This document shows positions 11,001 to 21,823 of a stretch of DNA of 64,000 nucleotides, one piece after another. The notes under the pieces are model-generated. The model was not told where the DNA came from. It searched no databases and saw nothing but the letters and a program-made list of their open reading frames with translations. Position numbers and translations under genes: made by a program. The stretch is from Norana najaformis (lineage: Eukaryota > Annelida > Clitellata > Crassiclitellata > Hormogastridae), in NCBI GenBank assembly GCA_964023275.1, contig OZ029916.1:46999749-47063748 (forward strand). The letters run 5' to 3'. Within the stretch, counting starts at the first letter, position 1. Each line of letters begins with the position of its first letter.

Positions 11001-12513
11001 CGTAGCACCGTTACCATAATGCTCAAGGCATCAGTCTGTAGTTGCTTCAAGGGAAATTGCAATCAAAATCATAATCCGTTGGAGAAGCCGGGTGGAATTC
11101 TGATGGGTCAGAGAAAACTAGAAGCCGGTTGGTTAGCATATTGAAAGAGATGGTAATATCACTTATACTAATTCTACCAATACTAATACTTATACTACTG
11201 TAGTGATGTTAACTGGAACCAGTATGAGTGAGTGAGACAGAATCAGACACAGACAGACACAGATAGAAGGACACAGACAGACCAGAGACATGACTTGTGC
11301 TAATACTGCTAATATTATGACCACCCACATGACCACGACCACCAGGACCATGACCACAACGACCACCACCACCACCACCACCACCACCATTAATACTAAT
11401 CCTGTGTAGTACTAAAGCTAATACTGATGGGTAACTGCTTGTCAGTGACCTGTTGAATTACTTTCTTTTTTGTGATTGATCCCTTTCGATCGTAGATAAA
11501 CATCCTACACAGCAACATCATGTGTTTAAGATATGGTGAGAGCATGGGAATATTTCCACATGGGCTCCACGTGGACCCATATGTAGGACATATGAAGCTG
11601 ATATGGGAATGTTTCATATTCTTGCCATATCTTCAACACATGGTGTTACTGTTGGGGATTTGGCTGAATTTTTGTGAAAATTGGAAATTGATTATCTCAG
11701 ACATGACCTCATGTTGTGTTTATTTTTTCCACAGATTTTAACCCTTTTTTGGATCAGTGATGCTTTAAGCTTTTGCTGTTCATTGCTTCCTGCTTGTTAG
11801 TTTGCCTTGTACATGAAATAATGGGAAACGCTGATGTATTTATGTCTTCATCATCGTAGTCATCATCGTAGTCATCATCGTCATCATCATCATCATCCAC
11901 CTGTCAGTGGTAACTTTTCCAGTTAACTTAGCAGTACTTGCTAACAGATTAACTCTTTCTTAAACTTTAACAGCACTTGGCATGTGCAGATCTTTTAAAA
12001 GGCACTATGGTAAATGTCTAGATGTGTACTCAGTTTCATTCATTCATTCATTCGTTCATTCATTATTAATCCACATTTATCAGCATTGATATAAGAAATT
12101 AACCAAGATACAAGTTTAACATAAAGTAAAAAAGTTTTTGAAGTACAAAACTTATACCCAGAAGGAGACATACATACATCATCATATAATATTATTATTA
12201 CTACTACTACTATTGCAAAATACTACGACTACTATTTTTATGATTAAATTCTTTACTAACATGATTATTTCGTGCTAATATTTGGTGATTTTGTGAGCTG
12301 GTGATGGCTAACGTGTGCTTTTATGTCCTCGTTTGGCATTAGTTGTAGTCTTTGGTGCTTTCGGTTTTCTATTCAGTGTCTCATTCTTTTTCAACACAGA
12401 GCGACTTTGATCGCACGGATGAGCGCCTCTACTTTCCAGTACGTCAGTCGGCAATCACCAAGTATATGGAGGCCGCGTGGCGGGTTAAAGAACAGAGTCA
12501 AAACCTGAATTAG
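8017..12513 (+). CDS. CFAP144: Cilia- and flagella-associated protein 144 (FAM183 family)
   Basis: Four exons, 8017-8146, 9263-9322, 10351-10454 and 12400-12513 (TAG), joined in consistent phase to give 135 residues, about the size of vertebrate FAM183A/CFAP144. Family landmarks: NAVHQNAILVETILKEQ near the N-terminus, NPFRK at the exon 1 end, HTLTGKPNSLHD in exon 2, YLYPQTEAQEYGWMTQPL in exon 3, and DRTDERLYFPVRQSAITKYM in exon 4. CFAP144 is a small axonemal microtubule-associated protein of motile cilia. The start at 8017 is chosen because conserved sequence begins shortly after it; in-frame upstream codons (from 7924) have no family resemblance. An alternative last exon exists at 15112-15204 and a decayed copy of exon 2 at 13516-13585. 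Introns hold a 31-bp minisatellite (9751-10017) and LINE remnants. Confidence 0.88.
8455..8605 (-). mobile_element. LINE 3' end, family F2
   Basis: Complement of a 3' end reading ...GGCTTCTCC, then GAAGCGACCATNGACTG, GCATTATGATAACNGC and a CTATAGAAATC-like end with a TTAGATTAG tail. Elsewhere (45145-45290) the same sequence directly follows a reverse transcriptase C-terminus, so F2 is the 3' UTR of a LINE. It lies in CFAP144 intron 1. Confidence 0.6.
9510..9590 (+). repeat. TATATACATA / CATA microsatellite
   Basis: Alternating TATATACATATATA followed by CATACATACATA in CFAP144 intron 2, just after a decayed retroposon end (GTGCCTTTTAAGAACTTATG near 9370). Confidence 0.8.
9751..10017 (+). repeat. 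31-bp minisatellite, about 9 units
   Basis: Unit AAGGTCAGGTCAGCATCCAG plus GTGCCAAGGCC, with some units shortened (AAGGTCAAGGTCAGCATCC). Because 31 is not divisible by 3 and no unit carries a stop in any forward frame, all three frames stay open and encode the same 31-residue peptide period. It lies inside CFAP144 intron 2 and is not considered coding. Confidence 0.9.
10025..10175 (-). pseudogene. LINE reverse transcriptase C-terminal fragment
   Basis: On the minus strand 10090-10160 reads ESFAGPKVWNSLPGSVRSS, the widespread C-terminal FxxAGPxxWNSLP motif of LINE reverse transcriptases, followed after a frame change by LKTDTLSNCLS. The element is 5'-truncated and dead. It sits against the 31-bp minisatellite in CFAP144 intron 2. 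Confidence 0.65.
10975..11130 (-). mobile_element. LINE 3' end, family F2
   Basis: Carries the complement of the F2 core (GCTCAAGGCATCAGTCTG, GCAATCAAAATCATAATCCG, GATGGGTCAGAGAAAACTAG) with a preceding CTAATCTAATATAAAG tail. It lies in CFAP144 intron 3. Confidence 0.6.
11337..11391 (+). repeat. CCA trinucleotide microsatellite
   Basis: Degenerate then pure CCA repeats in CFAP144 intron 3. CAT/GTCATCATC arrays follow at 11852-11896 and CATT repeats at about 12038-12064. Confidence 0.8.
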
Positions 12514-13369
12514 ATGTAACTCACATACCTTGACAGAATATCGACACAATTCTTGCTTTGCGAGACTGTTAACAAAGCTAGGCATTAACTGATCCCAACA
12601 CAAAGGAAGCTGTCTGCAAAAAATGAAATCTGTTTGGATTTTGGAAGGAACTTGTAAAAATATAATAAAAATTGAAATTTTATAAGAAGTGGTGGCATGG
12701 AACTAAAATTCAAATTTTCAAAAAATGCAGCGAAGATTTATACACTGGAACCTCGTTACTACCTTGTTGTTACACGATTGCTTTATAAAGAAGTCGTGGT
12801 TGAAAGATGAATTAAATCAGGGATTTATATTCCTGGCCATAATTATTGTATCAGAATTCTTCTTGAAAACAAAATGAGTGGATTTCTCCTGAAAGTGTTT
12901 AGTAAACTTTGGGTTGTGTTCAAGTCTACCATATATGCTTTGCTAAGGCATCTCTTTTCAAAACTTGATGTAAGACTTGTCCCATTTACTTGTCCCATTT
13001 ACAGGCAGTTTTGGATTCCAGGACTGATCAATGAACTGATGTAGTATTTTTAATTTCTTTTAAATTGACGGTTTGATGTTTAGGTGCTTGTTAACAAAGG
13101 ATTGTTTTCAGTTTAATTTGACTTCAAAGTTTTGTTTTGATGTCATATGTGCTTCTGCTTTTCTGTTCTGCTTAAAGCATGTTTTTTCAAATGTTTGTCA
13201 TTGGTCAGTTTGTTGTAATTTGACAAAATATCACTTACTCTTAGTCACTCAAGTTAAGGTAAAGGTATTTGCTCATTTAATCATTACACACCCAGTCAAC
13301 AATGGTTCTTGGTGGACTCGTCTGTTTCAGGTGCTTGCTTATCCTCTGTAGCCTGTCTTCTGGTTTTCC

Positions 13370-13515
13370 TGATGAATTGGATTTTGACCAGGCTTCTCCA
13401 GTGCATTGCAATTTTTGACTACAGGTTCATGTGAAGCGACCATCAATTGGTGCCTTGTGATAACGGCACTGTATAAGTCATTTGATTTGATTAGAGATTA
13501 GAGCAGATTTGTCGT
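13370..13515 (+). mobile_element. LINE 3' end, family F2
   Basis: CCAGGCTTCTCCAGTGCATT, GAAGCGACCATCAATTGGTG and GATAACGGCACTGTATAAGT, ending in TTGATTAGAGATTAGAG. The tail abuts the truncated copy of CFAP144 exon 2. Confidence 0.65.
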
Positions 13516-13585
13516 CTTTTGACTGGAAAACCAAATTCCCTGCATGATGTGGAAGAGGGAGAAGAAGACGGTAAATTTTTCTTAC
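13516..13585 (+). pseudogene. Decayed duplicate of CFAP144 exon 2
   Basis: From GACTGGAAAACCAAATTCCC to the donor at 13571 this is nearly identical to exon 2 (9263-9322), and the match continues about 15 bases into the intron (GTAAATTTTTCTTAC against GTAAGTTTTTCCTAC). The 5' end is lost: the acceptor AG and the first codons are replaced by unrelated sequence next to an F2 tail, so it cannot be spliced in as a normal exon. Continuity into the intron shows a DNA-level duplication, not an mRNA retrocopy. Confidence 0.8.
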
Positions 13586-13903
13586 GTGCAGTGGCCTAGG
13601 TACGTAAAATTTTTCTACACACTCCATAGTACAGAATATTCAGGATTGATCAAAAAACAAATATCAAACACAGAACTTGTAGCACAGAACTGAAACACAT
13701 AATCCAAAGCATAGATTATTTCAGAATTCATCAACACATATTATGATGCACAGAAGCACACACACAACAGCAATTTTGCAGTATATACCAACAGCAGAAC
13801 AGGTTGCAAGTATCAATAATAATTTTAAATTTTTGCGTGAGGAATTGAACTCCACATGGACAGGTCACTTTTGCTAATAGTTTATCAGCTGCTGAGGGCT
13901 AAC

Positions 13904-14072
13904 ATGGGGCATGATGGTCTCTTTGGTAGCACATTTGGTCTGTAATCCAATGATTGTGGGTTTGAGCCTGCTTAGAGGACTCCATGTAAAGACCCCATAC
14001 ACAGTTATCTTGCACCTCAGATTAACATTTACTGACACTGTGCACATAATAAGTCGAACAAAAAAATACAAG
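13904..14072 (+). mobile_element. tRNA-derived SINE, family F5
   Basis: The 5' half has a tRNA-like B box (GTGGGTTTGAGCCTGC). The 3' half, TTGCACCTCAGATTAACATT through GTGCACATAATAAGTCG, matches the 3' UTR of the LINE fragment at 37051-37345. This is a SINE/LINE pair sharing a tail. Confidence 0.6.
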
Positions 14073-14364
14073 TAGACATGTGTTTATGATCGCATGACAT
14101 TAGTTGTGCGCTGCAGCAGTAAAACATAGTTCAACAAACGCAAGAGAATCCTGTCTTGTATCAGTAGGTCGTCTCTGTCCCAGCAGAATATCTCGAGGTT
14201 CTGTATTTGCATGCAGTGTAAATGATTACCGCAGAAACCTTTTAATAAGAGGTAATTATATACTGAAGACATTGATGCTATGGAAGTCTGTAGAGTAAAT
14301 GTAAATGTGCACGTTTTTCTGTTGCGACTTATATGACTTCAATCCTGCAAATGTTTAAAGGAAT

Positions 14365-14470
14365 TGATTGGGTTAGACCCATCACCACCTCTGCCCGTTT
14401 GAATGACTGCCATGCCATTTAAGGTCTCCAAGTGTGGACCATGCTAGCCTGAGATTAAATCTCTGAAATA
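14365..14470 (-). mobile_element. Short retroposon, family F4
   Basis: CATCACCACCTCTGCCCGTT and CATGCCATTTAAGGTCTCC are the complement of the F4 core. Confidence 0.55.
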
Positions 14471-14564
14471 CATAGATTAGATAGAATTAGAATTTCTGAC
14501 TGTTTAAACTGAAGTTTTATTATTTTAGCAAACAGATGGGTCAAGTTTCTTCATTAAACTGAAG

Positions 14565-14775
14565 TGATTGGCTTTAGTTTTAATAATTACAATAGTTACT
14601 GATGTAGGTGGCTTTATATTCATCCAATTTTGTGTTTCAAGTTAAAGCCAGTCACATTATTAACTAATGTGCGTGGCTTTACATTCATCCAATTTCATGG
14701 ATTCAAATAAAGCCAGTTACAGCAGTAACTAATGTGATTTTGTATTCATCGAATTTCACGGTTTAAATAAGAAGG
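14565..14775 (+). repeat. Degenerate tandem repeat of about 75 bp, 3 units
   Basis: Three diverged units sharing TAACTAATGTG, GTGGCTTTA, ATTCATCCAATTTCATGG and AATAAAGCCAGT. It lies between the exon 2 copy and the alternative terminal exon of CFAP144. Confidence 0.6.
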
Positions 14776-15111
14776 TTGTAGAATTTAAGGCACAGTAAAA
14801 GTACCTTTGCCTTACTTTACCTAACCTGGCATGACTTTATCCTGCTTCTACTTAAAAGGTACTATTGAGTGTCTAGATGCATACATATGTATACTATGAT
14901 TGGTGATTACTGGAAAGACTGTTTACCATGATTAGGACTAAAAGGTGAAAAAGTAGAACACTTGTTCACATGCCTCTGTAGAACCTCCTCTTCAGAAGCA
15001 CGGTCCCAGCGCAGAAGAATTCTTGGCTGAGGCACAAACATTACCTTAGCAATCCAGCGACAGAATGCATTTCTACAACACGACAATGTACTATTTTCTA
15101 TTGTTTTCCAG

Positions 15112-15204
15112 ATCGATACGGACCGTAGCGATCGCAGACTTCACTTTCCGAAACAGAGCTCAACCATAACTCGCTACATGGACGCCGCACTCAAGTCAAA
15201 CTAA
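15112..15204 (+). CDS. CFAP144: Alternative or duplicated terminal exon of CFAP144
   Basis: A good acceptor (TTGTTTTCCAG) is followed in phase 0, as in exon 4, by a 30-residue reading frame ending in TAA. It includes DTDRSDRRLHFPKQSSTITR and YMDAAL, clearly homologous to exon 4 (DFDRTDERLYFPVRQSAITK, YMEAAW) at about 60% identity, but with a C-terminus seven residues shorter. It can be joined to exon 3 (ending QPL) without frame change. Either transcripts choose between two last exons, or this is what remains of a tandem gene copy. No exon 3 copy was seen between 13.6 and 15.1 kb. The ORF and splice site are intact, so use is plausible. Confidence 0.7.
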   Translation: MDTDRSDRRLHFPKQSSTITRYMDAALKSN

Positions 15205-15649
15205 ACTACACAATCACGTACATCAGTACAAGAACTGCTGGTTGACAGACATAACAGCTTTTAAAACAGTCTTCTGTAATAACAGATTAGCAATCACCCC
15301 TTTAAAAAGCTTGTGTTTTTAAACTGGGTAGATTGTAAAAGTGAGACTTGAGTCATATTTTAATAATAATTTTGTAATGCCTTCAACAGGTTCTTAGAAG
15401 TTATTGTGGAAATTTTTATTCCAGTTGTATCAACAATAACAAAAAGAAAAACCCAGGAATTTTCTACTCTTTCATGTTCCTGAGTAATCATTTCTATTAT
15501 GTGTAAAACTGTTATAATAATATCAAGATCTTCTCAGGGTCTGATATTCCAGAAATAACAGTTTTACCCTTCACTTTATTTACATTCATGAGATCACTTC
15601 TAGCTTGGGTAGAACTTGGGTAAAACTTGCTTACCCACCATAGCTTGAA

Positions 15650-15800
15650 TTCTGGTTTCTCTGACCTATTGTTATTCAACTTGGCTTCTTCAATAAATTA
15701 TGATTTTGATTACAATTTCACCTGAAATGACCATCGATTGATGCCTTGGGGATTATGATGACGGCAGTGTAGAAGTCGTTAGATTAGATTTGATTAAGTA
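15650..15800 (+). mobile_element. LINE 3' end, family F2
   Basis: GGTTTCTCTGACC, CTTGGCTTCTTCAATAAATT, CCATCGATTGATGCCTTGGG and GACGGCAGTGTAGAAGTCGT with a TTAGATTAGATTTGATTA tail. Confidence 0.65.
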
Positions 15801-18800
15801 ATAAATGAATAGTAATTAAGGACTGTGCATGGATTGAAATTTTTAAAATCAGTTCCTGTTTTCTATGCCGTAATTAAAATGGCATTGAGAGAATATTTAT
15901 TTAAGATTTAAAAACTGATTAAAATGACTTCTTCTTTATTGGTTTAGATTGTATAGGAAACGTGGTGTTTAGATGTAATGAGTAGTTGATTGGTCACTTT
16001 AGTTGTAAAAGGCACTTGTCTGTGACAGCCATATCTATTGGGCCTTTACCTGACCACCAATTGCCACCACTGGCACAACATGGGTCAGATTTGGGCCTAG
16101 AGAGCATGGCTGTCTAGCTAAGAAATGCAGTACTGTATTTTACATGTATTTTTATCTTAATGCTTTCATAGCCTCGAACAATGTCATAAAAAGTTTTAAT
16201 TCTCAGGCTATAATTCTGATTCTTAATTTCAATTAAATGTAAAAAAGGTAAATGTAACACACTTGTTATGCACTTTTATCAAGAAAATTGTTTGTTTTTG
16301 TTGAAAACATTTAATTAGACTTTGAACATTTAGGCAATAACCGAGAGACTTAAATTATCTGATGCTTACAAGTGGACACGTGTTTTCATCATAGAACTAA
16401 CATTCTGCATAATTTATTCAAAAAAAATGTAGAATAGAATACAGATATGAACATAGAGTAGGAAACAAAGATGCCATAGCATAGAATTCGTTAACACTTT
16501 AAGAAACTGAACCTAAAGCATAGACTGCTTCACATTTCATCAACACGGATTATGAAACACTAGATGCAAAGCATGTAGTTCATCTATACAAACTAAGAAA
16601 ACTGAATCTATAGAATAGATTATTTCAAAATTTATCTACACAGATTCTTAGGTACAGAATACATAGCACAGAATTTAGGACTGATCAAAACAAAATAAGA
16701 AAATCAGAACCCACAGCATAGAAATTAAATGTAGAATCCAAAGCATTGATTATTTCAGAATTCATTAACACAGATCATGATGTACAGAACTCAAAGATCA
16801 CAGACGTCAGAAATTATCAACACATCAGGAAATTGACTCTAAAGAATATATTACTATTATTATACTACTATTATAATATAATCATCAATACAGATTATGA
16901 AACACAGAATCAAAAACAAAGATTATTTCAGAATTCATCAGCACAGATCATGAAGTACAAAATACATTGCACATGAATGGATCATTGTGTGCTTCCATGT
17001 ATAATATGTACGTGATCGCATCACGAACGATCGTAAAGTGCAATGTTGCTAAAGTGCAGCACTGAAGCATCCTACTCCACCGTTAAGTGCACGGCACCTC
17101 AGCAGAAAATGCAATAACATAAAAAGTGCAATGCTGCAAAAACTGACAACACTGCAAATAGTACAATGATCAACAGAATAAAAGTGAAATTCAGAATTCC
17201 ATGAATGATATAGTAACAGTTGTAAATAGAAAAATAAACCATTCATTTGAAGAATAAATTCAAAAAGAGCAAAAGTTGACCAAAATGAGTAAAATCATAA
17301 TCAGCCCCCATTTGAAAATTCAGCAAAAACAGAAATTAACTGATCTGAGTGTGAAAAACAAATTAGTTGCAGTGCCAACTTCAAAAACTTATGAAAATCA
17401 GCCAGTGATTCCAAAAACGAATTAGAATTGAAACGCTCAGGTGAAAAAGTTGTGAAATATTAGAAAAACACAAGTTATAGCATCAGCCAAGTCAAAGGGG
17501 AAATCCGTTAGTCATTTGACAAAGCAGAGTTGAACAACTTAAGTAATACATTTCTAAGATTCCTTGCTCAGTCGATGGACATATGGCATGTTAACAAATG
17601 CATTACTTACCTATTACTTACTTAAACATACACAGACTGGAAGAGGGAAGTTTTTAGTTTATAGCGAAAGTTACTCTCAGTACGAGAGTTGCAAAAACAC
17701 GAGAAGGTAGAGATGAAAGAACCAGGAACTGTGAATAAATGCAGGCAAAAGATAAGATGTTTACCAGGAACAACATACTTTCCAGAAGTGGCTGATCGAA
17801 GCGAGGATCAGCCGTCTGCATAGCTACAGGGTGTAACCGTGGATGATATGTAGGATTGCAGACGATTTACATTTACTATGTACGTGATGAGTGCCAGCTT
17901 GAAGTGGATACATTCAGATACAGAAAGCCAGTGTAGAGAACGAAGGATGGTGTTGTAAGAGACTCCAAGACACAGTCTTTGCCTGAATAACTCTGGTTAG
18001 AGCAAGCACTGTGCAGTCAGGTAGATCATACAGTACAGAGTCACAGTATAGGGTCACAGTATAGAGTCATGTCAGAATAAGGCTGTGCATCAGTGATTTT
18101 GAATCTAGAATGAGCAAGGTTGTCGGACCCTTCTAAGGCAAAATAACCACGTTCAACAAGTTGCAGCTACTTCGGGTTTTACAGAAAGTCTTCAGTATGT
18201 ATGCACGTTAGTAAATATGTATGTGGTGACTTCTCTAGATATCTGAGAGTAATGTTACTTACAGAAGAGCTTTTAGCAAAGTTTAACTTAAACCAGGTTA
18301 CCAAACAGTACTTTTGAGAGTAAAACAATATAAGCACATCAATACACGTATGTATGCATGTATGTTTGTTCGCCATCAGTTGATGCCTTGTGCATTAGAT
18401 AGTAGCACAAACAAGTTATTAATTAAAAATATCTATGTATGAAAGCAAGCATCTAGACACTTATATATATATGTGTGTGTGTGTGTGTGTCTGAATATAC
18501 TCAACACTTAATACAGTACCTTCTCAAAAGTTCTGTTGGTGAGGTTCAATGCAAATAATGGAATGTTTCTAAAATGAAATTACTATGCACACAAGTCAAT
18601 CTACATAAACCGATTTTGACCAAACTTTTTAAACTTTTTGATTCCAAGCAAAGATTTTAATTTTTAATACAGGTCGCTCCCATTCGTCTTGTCAAAATGA
18701 CACAGAAAACTTGAAAGAAAATTCGAAAAACTCTGAAGAAAACCAAACATCTGTCTTGCATCTGTTTCAATCAATGATCATTTACAACTCATACTTCACC

Positions 18801-18924
18801 AACATGAACTGCTAAAACTGCAAAACACACATGATACGTCAAAATCAACAGATCAGTACATAATAAATTATTGTATTGTATTTGATAACTGATATGCGCT
18901 TCTTACAGAGCAAACTAGTCGGAG

Positions 18925-19085
18925 GCGCTTTCAGCATGAGAGCCCTGGGAAATAAGAACGTTTAAACAATGAGCTGACTGAGCTGTATCACCAACAGTGA
19001 CCCTTGCACGAAACGATAGCGGAAGTCCATTCCATAGAGATGAGCCAACAACAGCAAAATCCCACCACTGTGCAAGTGAGGACTT
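18925..19085 (-). pseudogene. LINE reverse transcriptase C-terminal fragment
   Basis: The minus strand reads DFAVVGSSLWNGLPLSFRAR, the xVVGxxLWNxLPL motif of LINE polyprotein C-termini. It is followed by a decayed remainder with a GGCGC end near 18935. Confidence 0.6.
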
Positions 19086-20049
19086 AACAATTAACTTAGT
19101 AATTATTATTATTATATATTATTATAATAATTATTTTCTCTTGAAAATTTTAAACCTGAAGGATCGTATCTAACTTCATCAAAACTTATATAAAATCAAC
19201 AACTATAATAATAATAATAAATATTATTATTATTATTATCTCTTGAAATTTTTTAAACCCTGGGGATCACATAAAAAAATCAAAACTTATAAAAATCAAA
19301 TAATAATAATAATAATAGCAACAATAACAGTGTTAATCATTTAAAAATTACAAAATCAAGAAATTGACACAAGCCTGTTCCATTACTTCACACCCTAAAA
19401 ACATCAAATGAACAATGTAGCAGTTGGCCTATCACTCTTGAACTGTAACTAAACTATTATTATTAATATTACTAACAATATCATTATTAAGACAACAACT
19501 CCACAGCCTTTTATACCTACAGCACCTTAAAGGCTGCAAACCATTTTGTTCACAAGCAACTTTTCCTTGAAAAGCTCCACTGAGGAGTGTCGTCAAAGTG
19601 GCACTACCTATATTTCCTATTACACTGTGGCTAACACCTCTGCTATTGACCTCAGCGATCCAAGTTCGATTCCGAGGTCGTCTTGTGAGATCGACACAGA
19701 TATGCTGCAGGCATCAAGACAATATTAAATATTAGACCAACACTGATTTGCATATTGATGAACTTTTCTTGTTAATGAACCTTAGCATCGTTTAAGTTAG
19801 CACTGAAAGAGGCTCTGATTAGTTTAATTAGAAGTGGTGCCATATAACTTTCTAATTACAGTTACAATCACATGAGTATAAGTCTGCATAACATGTCCAG
19901 GAACGAGATCAAAACACAAAGCCTGGTGCTTAAAAACAGACCAGTGACACCATGGTTCACTGTTTATGCACCACCTTGAGGCAAAAAGGATTTGAATCCT
20001 GGCCTTTGTGACAGTCACGTTCATTGGGCCCAAATTAGGCCTATCCAAG

Positions 20050-20345
20050 TCTGATCTGGCTTCTCCAGCGGATTGATTTCTGATTAAAATTTCACTTGAA
20101 GCCTTGGGCATTATGATAACAGCACTATGGAAGCCTGAAGGGAAACAGAGGAAGGGAAGACCAAGAAAGAACTGGCCAAAGACCATCAGATACGACCTCG
20201 GATGTTTGGAGATGTTGTGGGATGAGGCAGGAAGACTGGCTGTCAACAGAGATGAATGGAGAAGCTGCGCTGCTCGATTTGCAGACCCGCTCAAGTAGGA
20301 CTGTACAATAGAAGTCATTAGATTAGATTAGATAAGGCCCGTTGC
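20050..20345 (+). mobile_element. F2 LINE 3' end fused to a second LINE C-terminus with the same tail
   Basis: 20055-20130 is an F2 end (TCTGGCTTCTCCAGCGGATT, then GGGCATTATGATAACAGCAC). Instead of finishing, it continues into an open frame (to TAG 20296-20298) including KQRKGRPRKNWPKTIRYDL, WDEAGRLAVNRDEWRS and ADPLK, the GRPRxxW...A.DRxxWR C-terminus of another LINE clade. Immediately after the stop comes AATAGAAGTCATTAGATTAG, the F2 tail. Either a 5'-truncated LINE inserted in an F2 tail, or the two families share this 3' end. Confidence 0.65.
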
Positions 20346-21823
20346 TGGTCACCAGCGGCACATGAAGGCTCACTATTCGCCTAATTAACGTGCCTGTTCA
20401 GACGGTCGATAGGTATTACTCGTACAGCTTGTTTCCTTTAAAAGCAAGGTCCAGGACATGAAAAGCCCAAACAATTGACTACACTCTTATAATAGCAATA
20501 TTCACAGCACTTTCCACAGTAGACCTTCTCCAAAGTGCTCCTGGTAAAAGAACCTCACTAAAACAGAGAGCTTTCAAAAACTGGTGTTAACATGTCAAAA
20601 CTAAACCGGAAATTTGTATGTGCACTATGCATAATTTCCTATTTTTTACAGATAAAACGTTGTTAACTTCCGTGCAAACAGTCCAGGCTCAATGTGCGTG
20701 GATTTTGGAAAAAATCTTTTCCACTAACACGTCTCAGAAACTCAATGTAGCATAAACTGGTGTCAAAATAAAAGTTCATTTATATGCATCAGTAATTCTT
20801 GAATAAAATATTTGACTTTGGAGGAAAGGCAGTGTATCAGATCTCTCTCTTCAGTCTTCCGCTCAAATCCTAAACATTCAAACTACTGAAATTCAACTGA
20901 AAACTTACACGTCACACTGTTCAATGTTTAACGTTTATGACCGTGTCTCAGAATACCCGGCCAAAGTTGGAAAAATTCGAAAATTAATTAATATTGTGTT
21001 AGATTAGGCTGGAAGTGCTGAATAATTTGGTGAAAACCATATTTTTTATCATAAATAATGAAAATGTCATGTTTTAATATGTATGTCTCCACATGAATAT
21101 ATCTGAAAAACTGCAAGTTGCAAATTAAAATAATTTACCTGTCTGATTCAAATTAAATAAATTTTTGGAAGCAAAATTGCTTGCACAGCTTGAAGTTTAA
21201 CATGAGACCTTATGAGTATTGTTTGGCATGTCCGTGACACTTTTGCACAGAACTATTCAGGCATAATCACCTTCTGAATCCATTTCTGGCATATTAACTT
21301 CATCAAAATTGGCCGGGTTATATCAGACATGGTCACAATTGGTTTCAAATGAGAACAAAGCAATGGATAGGCAAACATTTCAAGAGCTAAAACTCAAATC
21401 ATCATCAGCTGCAGACTTTGGCATCAGAAAATTCAAGAGTTAAAACTCACCATCTCTCCAGCTGCAGATTTTGGTGTAGGAGAAACTAGCACACGTGCAA
21501 CATCCAAGAAAATGAGCTGTATAAACTTCTTCAACTACATAATTTACAATCAACTTGATTTCTACTCAAGTGAAGCGTCGAGATTTAGTCAGTAAAACAT
21601 TTCTACAGGCATTTACAAGTGCGTTTACAACACCAAGAGAACACCGACTATGTAATATGACGTTAACGTTTACGCTTCCGTTCGTGTAACGTCTTTACAC
21701 TCTTGTTCATATTTCGTCTTTATGTTCTTTACACTCCACTCTGTGTACGTATTTACATTCTCTGATTATGTCCTCGCATTTTTTCTTTGTGTTGTCTTTA
21801 CGTTGCGCTGTGGACACGTGTCG

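Larger units (their letters stand above)
15205..21823. other. Gene-free, repeat-rich stretch
   Basis: No gene is recognised between CFAP144 and the LMBRD2 stop. Contents: an F2 LINE end (15650-15800, +); degenerate repeats of the type CACAGATTATGAAACACAGA (16440-16970); an F7 repeat end with TTAC tail (17560-17640); decayed LINE sequence (17640-18110, sharing ACTTTCC and CAGGGTNNAACC blocks with 23500-23580); a TG microsatellite (18474-18491); a LINE C-terminus (18925-19085, -); TTA/AAT arrays (19100-19320); and a LINE end (20050-20345, +). The segment 20350-21820 holds nothing I can name. Confidence 0.55.

Noticed and set aside
19824-20318. 164-codon minus-strand ORF
   Set aside because: It is antisense to a LINE C-terminus that reads properly on the plus strand.
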